DNA from: Metabacillus sediminilitoris
GTDB lineage: Bacteria; Bacillota; Bacilli; Bacillales; Bacillaceae
Reading direction: 5' to 3'
NCBI RefSeq assembly: GCF_009720625.1
Contig: NZ_CP046266.1
Coordinates: forward strand, 1,559,501-1,623,500
DNA: 64,000 nucleotides
Under the pieces are notes generated by a model, which searched no databases, was not told the origin of the DNA, and saw nothing but the letters and a program-made list of their open reading frames with translations. Both the position numbers and the translations under genes were made by a program. Position 1 is the first letter of the stretch, and each line of letters starts with the position of its first letter. Shown in pieces: positions 32,495-45,823 of this stretch.

Positions 32495-33451
32495 TTATCC
32501 ATTTATAGGTCTGTCTTTCTTCTCCTTCTCCTTTAAAGCAATTAAACTTGCAAATTCATGAACTAATGTTGCAGCAAGTAAAGAAGTAATTTGAGTTGGA
32601 TCATATGGAGGGAGCACTTCGACAAGATCAAAACCGATAAAATGAAATTCAGTAAGCGATCTAACCAATTCTAGTGTTTCAAAACTAGTAAAGCCTCCAA
32701 CTTCCAATGTTCCTGTACCAGGTGCAAAGGAAGGGTCAACAAAGTCAATGTCAAACGTCAAGAAACATGGAGTATCTCCTATCTTTTCTTTTACCTCTCT
32801 TACAACATCCTTTATGCCACGTTTTTTTAGATCCTGAGTCGTAATAACTTGATACCCCAGATCATAGCTTGCTTGTATGTCGCCCGGGTGATTCAACGTG
32901 CCTCGAATCCCAATTTGAAAGACCTTGTCTGATTGTAAAAGACCCTCTTCATGTGCACGAATGAATGGTGAACCGTGCCAATATTTTTCATCATAATACG
33001 TATCCCATGTGTCGGTATGGGAATCAAATTGAATTAATGCGACAGGACCGTATATTTTTGCAGCAGCTCGCAAAGTTGCTAACGTTACGGAGTGGTCTCC
33101 TCCTAAACCTATTGGTATAATTCCACTTTTCATAAGTTCGATCACAGCAGATTCAATTTGTTCATAGCTTCGGTGAATATTATGTGGTATGACAGAAACA
33201 TCTCCAATATCAATTGCGTTTGTATCATCAAAAGGATAAATTTCATGAATTGGATGGTATGGAAATAACGTCATTGAAGCCTGACGAATTGCTTGAGGGG
33301 CAAACCGTGCCCCTACCCGAAAGGATGCAGCAGTATCAAAAGGCATCCCTAAAATAGCGATCTTCGCATTCTCACGAGAGGATGGTAAACGCATAAATGA
33401 GCCGGTTGTACAAAATTCTGGTTTTACGTCTGGTGATAATGGATACTTCAT
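32495..33451 (-). CDS. speB: Agmatinase / ureohydrolase family
   Basis: A 318-residue Mn-dependent ureohydrolase. The metal ligands are in GLGGDHSVT, QFDSHTDTWD and LTFDIDFVDPSFAPGTGT, all intact. TTGGAGGAAG precedes ATG. Agmatinase makes putrescine and urea from agmatine; guanidinobutyrase is the main alternative in this family. The adjacent putrescine permease, aminotransferase and aldehyde dehydrogenase favour agmatine. A near-consensus sigma-54 promoter lies 49 bases upstream. As the biosynthetic SpeB of bacilli is usually next to speE, this is probably a catabolic paralogue. Confidence 0.82.
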   Translation of the reverse strand: MKYPLSPDVKPEFCTTGSFMRLPSSRENAKIAILGMPFDTAASFRVGARFAPQAIRQASMTLFPYHPIHEIYPFDDTNAIDIGDVSVIPHNIHRSYEQIESAVIELMKSGIIPIGLGGDHSVTLATLRAAAKIYGPVALIQFDSHTDTWDTYYDEKYWHGSPFIRAHEEGLLQSDKVFQIGIRGTLNHPGDIQASYDLGYQVITTQDLKKRGIKDVVREVKEKIGDTPCFLTFDIDFVDPSFAPGTGTLEVGGFTSFETLELVRSLTEFHFIGFDLVEVLPPYDPTQITSLLAATLVHEFASLIALKEKEKKDRPING

Positions 33452-33500
33452 AGATCTTCCTCCAAATTATTATTTATATAAGTCTTCAATAGTAGTAAAA

Positions 33501-33515
33501 GCAAGATTTATGCCA
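33501..33515 (-). promoter_or_regulatory. Sigma-54 promoter of the agmatinase gene
   Basis: On the minus strand TGGCATAAATCTTGC: one mismatch (T for C in the -24 box) from TGGCAC-N5-TTGC. It faces away from the permease promoter at 33716. Confidence 0.78.
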
Positions 33516-33599
33516 ATTACAATTTTTATTAGTAGATTTGAGTTTTTCACGATGAATAGGAAATGAGTCGTGTGATTCCTTTATGTTGCTCTGACTAAC

Positions 33600-33606
33600 T
33601 TATGCA
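33600..33606. promoter_or_regulatory. TTATGCA half-site between divergent sigma-54 promoters
   Basis: TTATGCA with a loosely matching arm (TGAATAAAG at about 33611) lies about 85 bases from the speB -24 box and 110 bases from the permease -24 box. It could serve both promoters. Confidence 0.4.
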
Positions 33607-33715
33607 GGATTGAATAAAGCGTAGTTATCCACCAATAGTAGTCGACCAATCTTGTAATTGATCAATATAAGACTCATTAGCGGTTTTTTGGCTATATTTC
33701 TACAAATTCATGTTT

Positions 33716-33730
33716 TGGCACGTATATTGC
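33716..33730 (+). promoter_or_regulatory. Sigma-54 promoter of the putrescine permease gene
   Basis: TGGCACGTATATTGC, an exact TGGCAC-N5-TTGC match, 109 bases before the GTG start at 33840. The long leader holds no supported ORF. Confidence 0.85.
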
Positions 33731-33839
33731 TTATTTTTTTAATGATTCAAAAAATACAAGAGGGTAGGGTGTGTAGAGGTATTAGTACAAACCTTAAGAA
33801 TTCAAGATTGTATTATTCATATTTAAGGGGGAATGATAT

Positions 33840-35189
33840 GTGGAAAATGGTGTGAGGTTAAAGCGTTCTTTAAAATTATGGCAAGTTATTATGATGGGAT
33901 TGGCATATATGACCCCAATGGTCGTATTTGATACATTCGGAATTGTGTCAGATATTACTGGTGGACATGTCCCTGCTGCCTATTTCATAGCTTTGACGGC
34001 AATGTTATTTACTGCAGCAAGCTATGGGAAATTAGTCAAGGCATTTCCTATAGCTGGTTCTGCATATACGTATACTCAAAAGACGATAAATTCCCATCTC
34101 GGATTTATGGTTGGGTGGTCTGCGTTATTGGACTATCTTTTTTTGCCAATGGTTAATGCTTTACTAACAAAGATTTATCTTTCTACATTGTTTCCTGGTG
34201 TTCCGTCGTGGATATGGGTAGTTTTCTTTGTTGGACTTGTTACTTTTTTAAATTTGAAAAGTGTCAACATTTTAGCCAATTTCAATACGGTTTTGGTTAT
34301 GATTCAAATAGCAATCATGATCATATTTGTTGTATTGGTCATTCAGGGACTTCACCAGGGCGAAGGTACTGGAAAAGTATTAACACTTCAGCCATTTATT
34401 GAAGAAGGTATGCAAATTCCGGCATTAATTACTGGTGCGACAATTCTTTGTTTTTCATTTTTAGGTTTTGATGCCGTCTCAACTCTTACAGAAGAGACAG
34501 CGAATCCGACAAAAACAATCCCTCACGCTATTTTCCTGACGGCGCTGTTTGGAGGAGTTATATTCATTACCACGTCATATTTTATTCAAGCATTTTTTCC
34601 TGATATGTCTAGATTTGAACAACCTGACGCAGCTCTTCCTGAGATTGCACTTTATGTTGGTGGAAAATTCTTTCAGTCTATTTTTTTAGTGACAACATTT
34701 GTTAATACTTTAGCTTCTGCATTAGCTTCGCATGCAAGTGTGTCCAGATTGTTATATGTAATGGGGCGTGATAATGTCTTTCCAGAAAAATGGTTTGGAT
34801 TTATCCATCCACGCTGGAAAACTCCATCGTTTAATGTTTTATTGGTTGGTACAATTTCATTGTCAGCAATTTTCTTTGATTTAGTGACAGCAACGGCGCT
34901 AATAAATTTTGGGGCGTTAATTGCGTTTACATTCGTTAATCTAAGTGTGATCAGTCATTTTGTTGTTCGTGAGAAAAAACATAAGACGGTTAAAGGGTTT
35001 ATCAACTATGTGATAATGCCGTTAATTGGAGCAGGTGCGGTGGCTGTTCTATGGTTCAACCTGGAATTAAGCTCATTTACAATTGGTTTAGTTTGGGCAT
35101 TCTTTGGACTTTGCTATCTTTTGTACATTACAAAAATGTTAAAATCCAGACCGCCTCAATTTGAATATGAGGAAAAAGTGGAAATGTAG
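33840..35189 (+). CDS. APC-family permease, PuuP-like putrescine importer
   Basis: A 449-residue transporter with about 12 membrane segments and the APC signatures [32 protein letters not shown] and [16 protein letters not shown]. The [20 protein letters not shown] block is typical of the PuuP/YfnA-like branch. The start GTG 33840 has AAGGGGGA upstream; an ATG two bases earlier is out of frame. It lies upstream of the putrescine degradation genes and has its own sigma-54 promoter, so putrescine or agmatine import is the best guess. A close paralogue is at 45824 and a dead one at 27300. Confidence 0.82.
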   Translation: MENGVRLKRSLKLWQVIMMGLAYMTPMVVFDTFGIVSDITGGHVPAAYFIALTAMLFTAASYGKLVKAFPIAGSAYTYTQKTINSHLGFMVGWSALLDYLFLPMVNALLTKIYLSTLFPGVPSWIWVVFFVGLVTFLNLKSVNILANFNTVLVMIQIAIMIIFVVLVIQGLHQGEGTGKVLTLQPFIEEGMQIPALITGATILCFSFLGFDAVSTLTEETANPTKTIPHAIFLTALFGGVIFITTSYFIQAFFPDMSRFEQPDAALPEIALYVGGKFFQSIFLVTTFVNTLASALASHASVSRLLYVMGRDNVFPEKWFGFIHPRWKTPSFNVLLVGTISLSAIFFDLVTATALINFGALIAFTFVNLSVISHFVVREKKHKTVKGFINYVIMPLIGAGAVAVLWFNLELSSFTIGLVWAFFGLCYLLYITKMLKSRPPQFEYEEKVEM

Positions 35190-35213
35190 CAATAAATTAA
35201 TAGCTTGTGAAGT

Positions 35214-35247
35214 AGAAGGGTGTTTTTAATCCTTCTCTTTTTATTAT
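35214..35247 (+). terminator. Probable terminator of the permease gene
   Basis: AGAAGG (35214-35219) pairs with CCTTCT (35231-35236), followed by CTTTTTATTATTTT. The stem is short. Confidence 0.55.
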
Positions 35248-35362
35248 TTTGAGCTTTCAAGATATTCTTTTTTGCAGCACCAAGCGTTTCTGTAAGTAGT
35301 TACTTATTAAAAATTAGTCGGATTCATTCCATTGTTTGTGTTTATTCATAATTAAATAATTT

Positions 35363-35378
35363 TATGCATATTTGCATA
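35363..35378. promoter_or_regulatory. TATGCA/TGCATA dyad upstream of the aldehyde dehydrogenase promoter
   Basis: TATGCATATTTGCATA forms an inverted repeat of the half-site with a four-base spacer, 51 bases upstream of the -24 box. It matches the half-sites at gdh and the 47179 operon. Confidence 0.5.
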
Positions 35379-35429
35379 GATTTTGCAATGATCCTATGAA
35401 TCTATCATCTAAAACACACCTTTTGAGAT

Positions 35430-35444
35430 TGGCACACTTCTTGC
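35430..35444 (+). promoter_or_regulatory. Sigma-54 promoter of the aldehyde dehydrogenase-patA operon
   Basis: TGGCACACTTCTTGC is an exact TGGCAC-N5-TTGC match, 33 bases before ATG 35478. Confidence 0.9.
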
Positions 35445-35477
35445 AATATTAAAAGGCAAAGGGAGGGGATTATTGGA

Positions 35478-38349
<2,872 letters not shown>

Positions 38350-38359
38350 ATAATGTTCT

Positions 38360-38388
38360 AAAAAGGGAGGAGGGGGACCTCCTTTTTT
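38360..38388 (+). terminator. Terminator of the aldehyde dehydrogenase-patA operon
   Basis: AAAAGGGAGG (38361-38370) pairs with CCTCCTTTTTT (38378-38388), with one G-T pair and a seven-base loop; the T-run is in the stem end. Confidence 0.8.
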
Positions 38389-38523
38389 AGGCCAATTTAA
38401 AAATAAAGTGCACATGCTGGAGACACAGGAATAGCTTGCCTTTTAAGTACAAACCGTGTTTTCTCTGTGAACTGCAATAAATACAGCTATTTGAAAACTG
38501 ATTATTAGGAAGGTGTATTCATA

Positions 38524-39873
38524 ATGAAAGATTTTGTAACTTTAAATACCGCAATACCTGGGCCGAAGTCTCAAAGTCTATTGGAAAGAAGACAAAGAGT
38601 CGTGCCGAAAGGGATAAGCAATGGATGCCCCGCTTTTGTTAGTAAGGCAAAAGGTGCACTTGTTGAAGATATCGATGGGAATACATTTATTGATTTTGCC
38701 GGTGCTATTGGAACAATCAATGTTGGACATTCGCATCCACAAGTAGTAAAAGCTCTGCAAGAACAAGCTGAGAATTTTATTCATACGGGCTTTAATGTCA
38801 TGATGTATGAATCCTATATTGAATTGGCTGAAAGACTAACTGAGCTTGCTCCAGGAGAATTCTCTAAACAAGCAGCTTTTTTTAATAGTGGTGCTGAAGC
38901 TGTTGAAAACGCAGTGAAAATTGCCCGGAAGTATACAAAAAGACAAGGTGTTGTTTCTTTTACAAGAGGTTTTCATGGACGAACGTTAATGACGATGACA
39001 ATGACGAGTAAAGTAAAACCTTACAAATATGGATTTGGACCTTTTGCTCCAGAAGTGTATAAAGCCCCATATCCATATGTATATCGCAGACCAGAAGAAA
39101 TGAACGAAGAACAGTACAGTCAATTTATGATTCAGCAATTTGAGCAATTTTTAGTTTCAGAGGTTGCCCCTGAAACGATTGCAGCCGTTGTTATGGAACC
39201 AGTGCAAGGTGAAGGTGGCTTTATCGTTCCTGACAAAGCTTTTGTACAACGAGTTTATGAAATTTGTAAAGAAAACGGTATCGTTTTTGTTGCTGATGAA
39301 ATCCAAACGGGTTTTGGTCGTACTGGCGGCTATTTTGCCATAGAGCATTTTGGTGTAACACCTGACCTTATTACAATCTCGAAGTCTATGGGCGCAGGGA
39401 TGCCAATAAGTGGTGTTATTGGAAGAGAAGAAATAATGCGCGTTTCTGAACCAGGGGAACTCGGAGGAACATATGCGGGAAGCCCGCTAGGATGTCAAGC
39501 AGCACTTGCGGTACTTGATATTATTGAAAAAGAAAACCTAAATAACCGAGCGCAAGTGATCGGTCAAAAGGTAATGGACAAGTTTCAGCAATTGTCTGAC
39601 CGTTTTGAGCAGGTTGATGGTATTCGGGGTCTTGGTGCAATGTGTGCTTTAGAGATTGTAAAAGATAAAAATAGTAAAACACCAGATAAAGAAACTACAG
39701 GGAGAATTGTAAAGGAAGCAACGAACAGAGGGCTTCTTTTATTAAGTGCAGGTGTATTTGGCAATGTAATTCGTATTTTAATGCCTCTTACTATCTCAGA
39801 TGAGCAGCTCGATGAAGGACTATCAATTTTAGAAGATGCCACAGAAGCAGTTCTTGCACCACAATATATTTAA
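38524..39873 (+). CDS. gabT: 4-aminobutyrate aminotransferase
   Basis: A 449-residue class III PLP aminotransferase of the GabT type: GHSHPQVVKALQEQAENFIHT, AAFFNSGAEAVENAVKIAR, GFHGRTLMTMTMTSK, VMEPVQGEGGFIVP, and the PLP lysine in LITISKSMGAGMPISG. It converts GABA and 2-oxoglutarate to succinate semialdehyde and glutamate. AGGAAGGTG precedes ATG. It is next to gabD with an 18-base gap. I could not find a clear sigma-54 box in the 174-base upstream region, so its promoter may be sigma-A or be fed by read-through. Confidence 0.9.
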   Translation: MKDFVTLNTAIPGPKSQSLLERRQRVVPKGISNGCPAFVSKAKGALVEDIDGNTFIDFAGAIGTINVGHSHPQVVKALQEQAENFIHTGFNVMMYESYIELAERLTELAPGEFSKQAAFFNSGAEAVENAVKIARKYTKRQGVVSFTRGFHGRTLMTMTMTSKVKPYKYGFGPFAPEVYKAPYPYVYRRPEEMNEEQYSQFMIQQFEQFLVSEVAPETIAAVVMEPVQGEGGFIVPDKAFVQRVYEICKENGIVFVADEIQTGFGRTGGYFAIEHFGVTPDLITISKSMGAGMPISGVIGREEIMRVSEPGELGGTYAGSPLGCQAALAVLDIIEKENLNNRAQVIGQKVMDKFQQLSDRFEQVDGIRGLGAMCALEIVKDKNSKTPDKETTGRIVKEATNRGLLLLSAGVFGNVIRILMPLTISDEQLDEGLSILEDATEAVLAPQYI

Positions 39874-39890
39874 AGAGAGATGATAAAAGT

Positions 39891-41354
39891 ATGAATCCAA
39901 ATTTAACGAATCAGAAAAATAGTTTGTTTAGCATGTATATAGATGGGAAATGGGTAGGGAATGAGTGTCAGGAATTTGCAGAAGTAATAAATCCTGCAAC
40001 GAATGAAGTGGTTGGAATCATTCCAAAAGGTGGAGCCAATGAGGCTAAACAAGCAGTTGATGCCGCTCATCGAGCTTTTAAAGTATGGTCAAAAAAAACA
40101 GCTGAAGAACGCGGTCAACTTTTAATGAAATGGTTTCACTTAATTGATGATAATAAGGAAGAAATAGGAAGGATCATGACATTAGAGCAGGGGAAGCCGG
40201 TAAAAGAGGCTGTCGGTGAGGTAATGTATGCAAATAGTTTTATCTCTTGGTACGCAGAAGAGGGAAAGCGGATTTATGGAGAGACGATTCCAGCTTCACA
40301 CCCTCATAAGCGAATACTTGTCCGTAAAGAACCAGTTGGGGTCATTGCAGCGATTACACCTTGGAATTTCCCAGCTGCGATGATTACGCGAAAAGTAGCG
40401 CCAGCACTTGCAGCAGGGTGTACAGCTGTCGTCAAACCCGCACAACAAACCCCGCTAACTGCTTTAAAATTAGCAGAGTTAGCAGACAAGGCTGGCATTC
40501 CAAAAGGTGTTTTGAACATTGTAACAGGTAAGGCGAAGGAGATTGGGGATGCATGGTTAAACGATGCTCGTGTTAGAAAAATTACGTTTACAGGATCTAC
40601 AGAAGTTGGAAAAGTATTAATGAGAGCTGCTGCCGAAAACGTGAAAAAAATTTCTCTCGAATTGGGAGGAAATGCTCCGTTTATAGTGATGGATGATGCT
40701 GATTTAGAGAAAGCAGCTATAGGATTAGTTAATTCGAAGTTTCGAAACGCAGGCCAAACATGTATATGTACAAATAGAATTTATGTACATGAAGCAGTTG
40801 CAGACCAATTTGTGGAAATGTTTAAAAACGAGCTTGCAAAACTTAAGGTAGGTAACGGGCTTGTAGAAGGAATTGATATTGGGCCATTAATTGATCAAGC
40901 AGCAGTAGATAAAGTGAAAACTCTAATTGATGATGCAGTAGTGCATGGTGGGAAAATAGTTTATGGTGAAGAAAATCCCGTAATTGGTGAAGGTTTTTAC
41001 TATAATCCGACTATTATTACGAATGTTAATGATCAAATGTTATGTGTAAGTGAAGAAATATTTGGACCGCTCGCACCGATTGCAACATTTAAAACAGAGC
41101 AAGAAGTGATTGAGAGGGCGAATCATACAAATTATGGACTTGCTGCTTATGTATATACCGAAAATCTTAGCTGTGCTTTCCGCATCAGTGAAGAACTTGA
41201 ATATGGGATCATCGGTCTGAACGATGGATTACCTTCAGCTGCACAAGCGCCTTTTGGAGGTTATAAAGAAAGTGGGTTAGGAAGAGAAGGCGGCCATCAC
41301 GGGATTGAAGAATACCTTGAAGTAAAATATATTTCGATTGCTTTAAACAATTAA
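39891..41354 (+). CDS. gabD: Succinate-semialdehyde dehydrogenase
   Basis: A 487-residue NAD(P)-dependent ALDH of the GabD branch: ITPWNFPAAMITRKVAPALAAG, FTGSTEVGKVLM, the general base in SLELGGNAPFIV and cysteine in NAGQTCICTNRIYV, ending APFGGYKESGLGREGG. It makes succinate from succinate semialdehyde and so delivers the carbon to the TCA cycle. AGAGATGA precedes ATG. It is the last enzyme of the putrescine-GABA chain encoded here and is co-directional with gabT and pdxS. Confidence 0.9.
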   Translation: MNPNLTNQKNSLFSMYIDGKWVGNECQEFAEVINPATNEVVGIIPKGGANEAKQAVDAAHRAFKVWSKKTAEERGQLLMKWFHLIDDNKEEIGRIMTLEQGKPVKEAVGEVMYANSFISWYAEEGKRIYGETIPASHPHKRILVRKEPVGVIAAITPWNFPAAMITRKVAPALAAGCTAVVKPAQQTPLTALKLAELADKAGIPKGVLNIVTGKAKEIGDAWLNDARVRKITFTGSTEVGKVLMRAAAENVKKISLELGGNAPFIVMDDADLEKAAIGLVNSKFRNAGQTCICTNRIYVHEAVADQFVEMFKNELAKLKVGNGLVEGIDIGPLIDQAAVDKVKTLIDDAVVHGGKIVYGEENPVIGEGFYYNPTIITNVNDQMLCVSEEIFGPLAPIATFKTEQEVIERANHTNYGLAAYVYTENLSCAFRISEELEYGIIGLNDGLPSAAQAPFGGYKESGLGREGGHHGIEEYLEVKYISIALNN

Positions 41355-41545
41355 AATAAATTTTTGAAAAATTAGGTTCATGAACTTCCTTACCTTAGAA
41401 AAAGGAATGGAACTTCCCGATGTAAAGAAGTTAAAGTTTACATTATCTTTCAAACTTTATTTTTCTAAATACCTTTATTTACATTTAATTATTAATAAAT
41501 ACTATTATATAACATTTCAAAATTACTTAAAGGGAGACAATAAAA

Positions 41546-42427
<882 letters not shown>

Positions 42428-42463
42428 ATAAAAATTCTATTATTAAAACAATTTTCAAAAATA

Positions 42464-42498
42464 TATACCTGGACCTTATTTTTCAATGTCCAGGTATA
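42464..42498. terminator. Hairpin downstream of pdxS
   Basis: TATACCTGGAC (42464-42474) pairs perfectly with GTCCAGGTATA (42488-42498). The T-rich flank is on the minus-strand side; it may stop transcription in either direction. Confidence 0.5.
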
Positions 42499-43050
42499 CA
42501 TAAATAAAGATTATATTACATAGCCAGCACTTCCTGGTCTTTAGCCGCTTACGAATTGAAGGTAAAGAACGCCATCTATTCCTGATTTTTCTCTTCTTAG
42601 CAGAAAAACTAGGGTTTTTATATACAAAGTGGAGTAGAGCAAAGCAAAAACACGTCAAGATATTTTTTGAATAAAAAAGACGATTTTTTCTACGTAAGTA
42701 GTTTAGATAACGTGTAAAAAAAGCTAAATCACAATGTAAATGATATATGATTTAGCAACATAAATAGCATTTAAGTAATAATATAATTAGTAAAAAATGC
42801 TAGGATATCAAGCGTTTTTGACTATATATAAGTCTGCTTAGGAAAGAACCCCATTTCTTTAAGTGCATTTCTAACAAACTTCAGTTGCTTTTAGATTATT
42901 TCTCAAATGGAAGTCTAGGATTTTCAACTAGATATATGGAGTAAGTCCAACCTTCATTTTTTATTTTAGAACATTAGTCATTGTCGCAAGATAAGATAGG
43001 TCTGCTTATCACTACGAACACTTACTTCAAAATAGTAGGGATCACAAAGG

Positions 43051-43097
43051 AAAGAATCCATTTTAATCAATTTTATTAAAATGGATTCTTTTTATTT
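43051..43097 (+). terminator. Strong terminator-like hairpin
   Basis: AAAGAATCCATTTTAAT (43051-43067) pairs perfectly with ATTAAAATGGATTCTTT (43075-43091), followed by TTATTTATT. It could also end the minus-strand operon in the other direction. Confidence 0.75.
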
Positions 43098-43232
43098 ATT
43101 ACAAAAATCTTGGTTTGTAAGGTGTTGTGCTCAAACTTTATTTCAAGACTACATATAGCATCGTAAAAAATCGGTAACTGCTCCATGCCCCTTTTATTTT
43201 AAAGGACTATTTACTTGCTTTTTGAGATTTTT

Positions 43233-44138
43233 TTATTCGTTAGCTAATAAAGCTTTGTTTGTTCTTTTTTTTACAGTAGAGGGTGTTGGAAGCATTTCCT
43301 TTTGTAATAGAGGGGCGTATGTGTCGACACGACGGTCCCTAAAGAATTGTAGAATTTTCCTTGTATTTTCTATTTCTTTTAAATCAATCTCTTGTACGAT
43401 AATTCCTTCTTCATCATCAAGTGAAGCTAAAATATTCCCTAATGTATCGCTAATGAATGAACCACCGTAAAAATTCATGTCCTTTTCCTGACCAACTCGA
43501 TTGGTTGCAGCAACAAATACACCATTAGAAATACCATGAGCTGAAATTGCCTTTTCCCAGGATGATCGTGTAGATAACTCAGGATGATCTGGCTCTGAAC
43601 CAATAGCAGAAGGATAGAATAATATCTCAGCCCCTTGTAAGCTCAAAATTCGAGCAACCTCAGGGAACCATTCGTCCCAGCAAATCCCAATCCCTATTTT
43701 TCCATAAGCAGTTTCATAGACAGGATACCCAGTATTGCCAGGAACAAAATAATATTTTTCATGATACTGCGGACCATCTGGAATATGATTTTTTCTAGTA
43801 ATACCTAAACATTCTCCATCAGCATCAAATACAGCTGCACTATTAAAATAAATACCAGCACCTGCTCTTTCGTAAAAAGGAACAATCAAAACAATTCCTA
43901 ATTTCTTTGCCAATTCACCCATTTCGGCTAATGTGCCACTATCTACATCTTCTGCTAAATCATAATTTTCCACGTTTACCGTTTGCGGAAAATACTGTGA
44001 AGAGAATAATTCCTGTAAACAAACAATTTGTGCCCCTTTATGTACCGTTTCTTTAATTTTCTCTATCGTTTTTTGAATATTTTCCTCAATATATTCCCCG
44101 CAATGAATTTGAATAAGACCAACTTTTACTTTTGACAT
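43233..44138 (-). CDS. Carbon-nitrogen hydrolase, N-carbamoylputrescine amidase (AguB)-like
   Basis: A 301-residue nitrilase-superfamily amidase with catalytic Glu in VCLQELFSSQYF, Lys in TRKNHIPDGPQYHEKYYF and Cys in GIGICWDEWFPE. The YFVPGNTGYPVYET and YPSAIGSEPDHPE segments resemble AguB enzymes, which release putrescine from N-carbamoylputrescine; beta-ureidopropionases are the alternative. GTGAGGAA precedes ATG. It is the third gene of a sigma-54 operon with a permease and an amidohydrolase. No agmatine deiminase (AguA) is present in the window, so the carbamoyl substrate may be imported or made elsewhere. Confidence 0.78.
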   Translation of the reverse strand: MSKVKVGLIQIHCGEYIEENIQKTIEKIKETVHKGAQIVCLQELFSSQYFPQTVNVENYDLAEDVDSGTLAEMGELAKKLGIVLIVPFYERAGAGIYFNSAAVFDADGECLGITRKNHIPDGPQYHEKYYFVPGNTGYPVYETAYGKIGIGICWDEWFPEVARILSLQGAEILFYPSAIGSEPDHPELSTRSSWEKAISAHGISNGVFVAATNRVGQEKDMNFYGGSFISDTLGNILASLDDEEGIIVQEIDLKEIENTRKILQFFRDRRVDTYAPLLQKEMLPTPSTVKKRTNKALLANE

Positions 44139-44170
44139 TTCCTCACTACCTTCTTTTTTATTTTTTAATC

Positions 44171-45796
44171 TTATACTGTTGGGACGACCTGGTTTTCATA
44201 TATAATCTTTCCATCCATAATCGTCATTTTTACTTCAGTTTCAAGAATTTCCTCTGTTGATATATTGAATAAATTTTTATTTAACACTACGATATCCGCG
44301 ATCTTTCCTGCTTCTAATGTACCTAATTCTTTTTCTCTGAAAGACCCAAATGCTGGTGTAGCCGTGTAGAATTTTAATGCTTGTGCTAATGTAACACCTT
44401 CTGACTTTTGCCACGCTTTCCCGTTTAAATCTTTTCTCGTGATTGCCTGATAGATACCCATCATAGGGTTTAGAGGTACTACCGGAAAATCTGTACCAAA
44501 GGCAGCCTTAGCACCAGTATCTACTATTGTCTTGATAGGATAATAGAGAGGTTTTTGTTCTTCACTAATTCTAGCTGTATATGCCTCACTTTCCATTAAT
44601 TCAATATGTTTGGGTTGAAAGGAAGCGATTACACCTAATTCCTTAAAGCGATGGACATCGTCCGTATGCAATACCTCAACATGTTCAATGACATGTCTAG
44701 CATCTCTTACCCCATTTTCGTTTCTCGCTTCTTCAAATGCATCTAATGCTAAGCGGACAGCACCGTTACCAATAGCATGGAAACGAATTTGGAATTTTTC
44801 CTTATCGGCCTTTTTTACTAATTGTTTAATTGTTTCAGATGGATACGTGGTTCCACCTTTTGTTTCTGGGCGGTCTTTATACGGATCCAGCAAAAACGCA
44901 GTATGGCTGGTTACAACACCATCTATAAATTGTTTTAATCCAGAAAAGGTAAGCTTATCTGATTGATAATTTATTTGTAATTCCTTTGCTTCAGCTAAAT
45001 CCATTTTTAACTCTGGTGAAAAGTGAATTCTAGTTGTAAGTAACCCTTCTCTATCAAATTCTTTAAAAATTTCAAGATCGTCTAATAGGTTTGGTGCAAT
45101 TTTAGCTCCATATAAATCATTAACGGATGTGATTCCTAATCTTTTTGTTTCACTTAGGAAGTCTTGGAATAGTTGTACACGCTTTTCTTTTGGTAATTTG
45201 TATGCATGTTCTGTTGCATAACCAATTGCATGTTCAAATAAAAGGCCTGTCAGTTCACCGTTTTCGTCTTTTCCAATTTCTCCATATTCAGGATCAGGTG
45301 TATCCTTCGTTAATTGAATCATTTCTATTGCTTTACTATTTAACCATGCGTAATGCACTTCTGCATTGAATAATAAAACTGGACGATCAAAAATATACTT
45401 ATCTAATGTGGTTCGATGTGGCAGAACTTTTTCTTTCCATTTGGTATGATCCCATCCTACACCAAATATCCACTCATCATTAGGTCTTGTTTCTACAAAT
45501 TTAGCTACTATTTTAGCTGCTTCTTCTTCTGAAGTTGCATCAAATAATTTGACACTATCCTTCTGTAGAATACTACCCATCATTATGTGCATATGAAAAT
45601 CATGAAATCCCGGAATAATTAGTTCCTCTTCCATGTCAAATACTTTTGTTTGGTCTCCAATGAGTGACCATATTTCTTCTTTAGGGCCGATCTCAATAAT
45701 TTTATTATCTTTAATAGCAATAGTTGCTTTTATTGGCTCATCTTGCAGCCCCGTAAAAACATATTTACTAGAAAGAATGATGTCTGCTTTTACCAT
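44171..45796 (-). CDS. Amidohydrolase family 3 (YtcJ-like) metal-dependent hydrolase
   Basis: A 541-residue amidohydrolase of the YtcJ/NfdA group. It has the N-terminal metal pair HDFHMHIM, a Trp-rich substrate region (VGWDHTKWK), then FHAIGNGAVRLALDAF, RHVIEHVEVL and the catalytic Asp in FGTDFPVVPLNPM. AAGGGGGA precedes ATG. Family members hydrolyse N-substituted formamides, carbamates or cyclic amides. It sits between a PuuP-like permease and an AguB-like amidase, so it may open a cyclic or N-acylated polyamine derivative before the amidase step. The actual reaction is unknown. Confidence 0.75.
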   Translation of the reverse strand: MVKADIILSSKYVFTGLQDEPIKATIAIKDNKIIEIGPKEEIWSLIGDQTKVFDMEEELIIPGFHDFHMHIMMGSILQKDSVKLFDATSEEEAAKIVAKFVETRPNDEWIFGVGWDHTKWKEKVLPHRTTLDKYIFDRPVLLFNAEVHYAWLNSKAIEMIQLTKDTPDPEYGEIGKDENGELTGLLFEHAIGYATEHAYKLPKEKRVQLFQDFLSETKRLGITSVNDLYGAKIAPNLLDDLEIFKEFDREGLLTTRIHFSPELKMDLAEAKELQINYQSDKLTFSGLKQFIDGVVTSHTAFLLDPYKDRPETKGGTTYPSETIKQLVKKADKEKFQIRFHAIGNGAVRLALDAFEEARNENGVRDARHVIEHVEVLHTDDVHRFKELGVIASFQPKHIELMESEAYTARISEEQKPLYYPIKTIVDTGAKAAFGTDFPVVPLNPMMGIYQAITRKDLNGKAWQKSEGVTLAQALKFYTATPAFGSFREKELGTLEAGKIADIVVLNKNLFNISTEEILETEVKMTIMDGKIIYENQVVPTV

Positions 45797-45823
45797 TTTT
45801 ATCCCCCTTAATAGATCTAGATT

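Larger units (their letters stand above)
42428..43232. other. Intergenic region between pdxS and the minus-strand operon
   Basis: No gene can be supported. Hairpins lie at 42464-42498 and 43051-43097. A minus-strand frame near 42540-42650 is basic and low in complexity and lacks a ribosome site. Confidence 0.45.

Noticed and set aside
33658..33855. ORF in the permease leader
   Set aside because: It spans the sigma-54 promoter and overlaps the permease start without a ribosome site.
38418..38439. TGG...TTGC upstream of gabT as a sigma-54 promoter
   Set aside because: The GG and GC are about 20 bases apart instead of 12, so RNA polymerase-sigma-54 could not use it.
42476..42658. Minus-strand 60-codon ORF downstream of pdxS
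   Set aside because: No ribosome site, basic low-complexity product and overlap with the hairpin.
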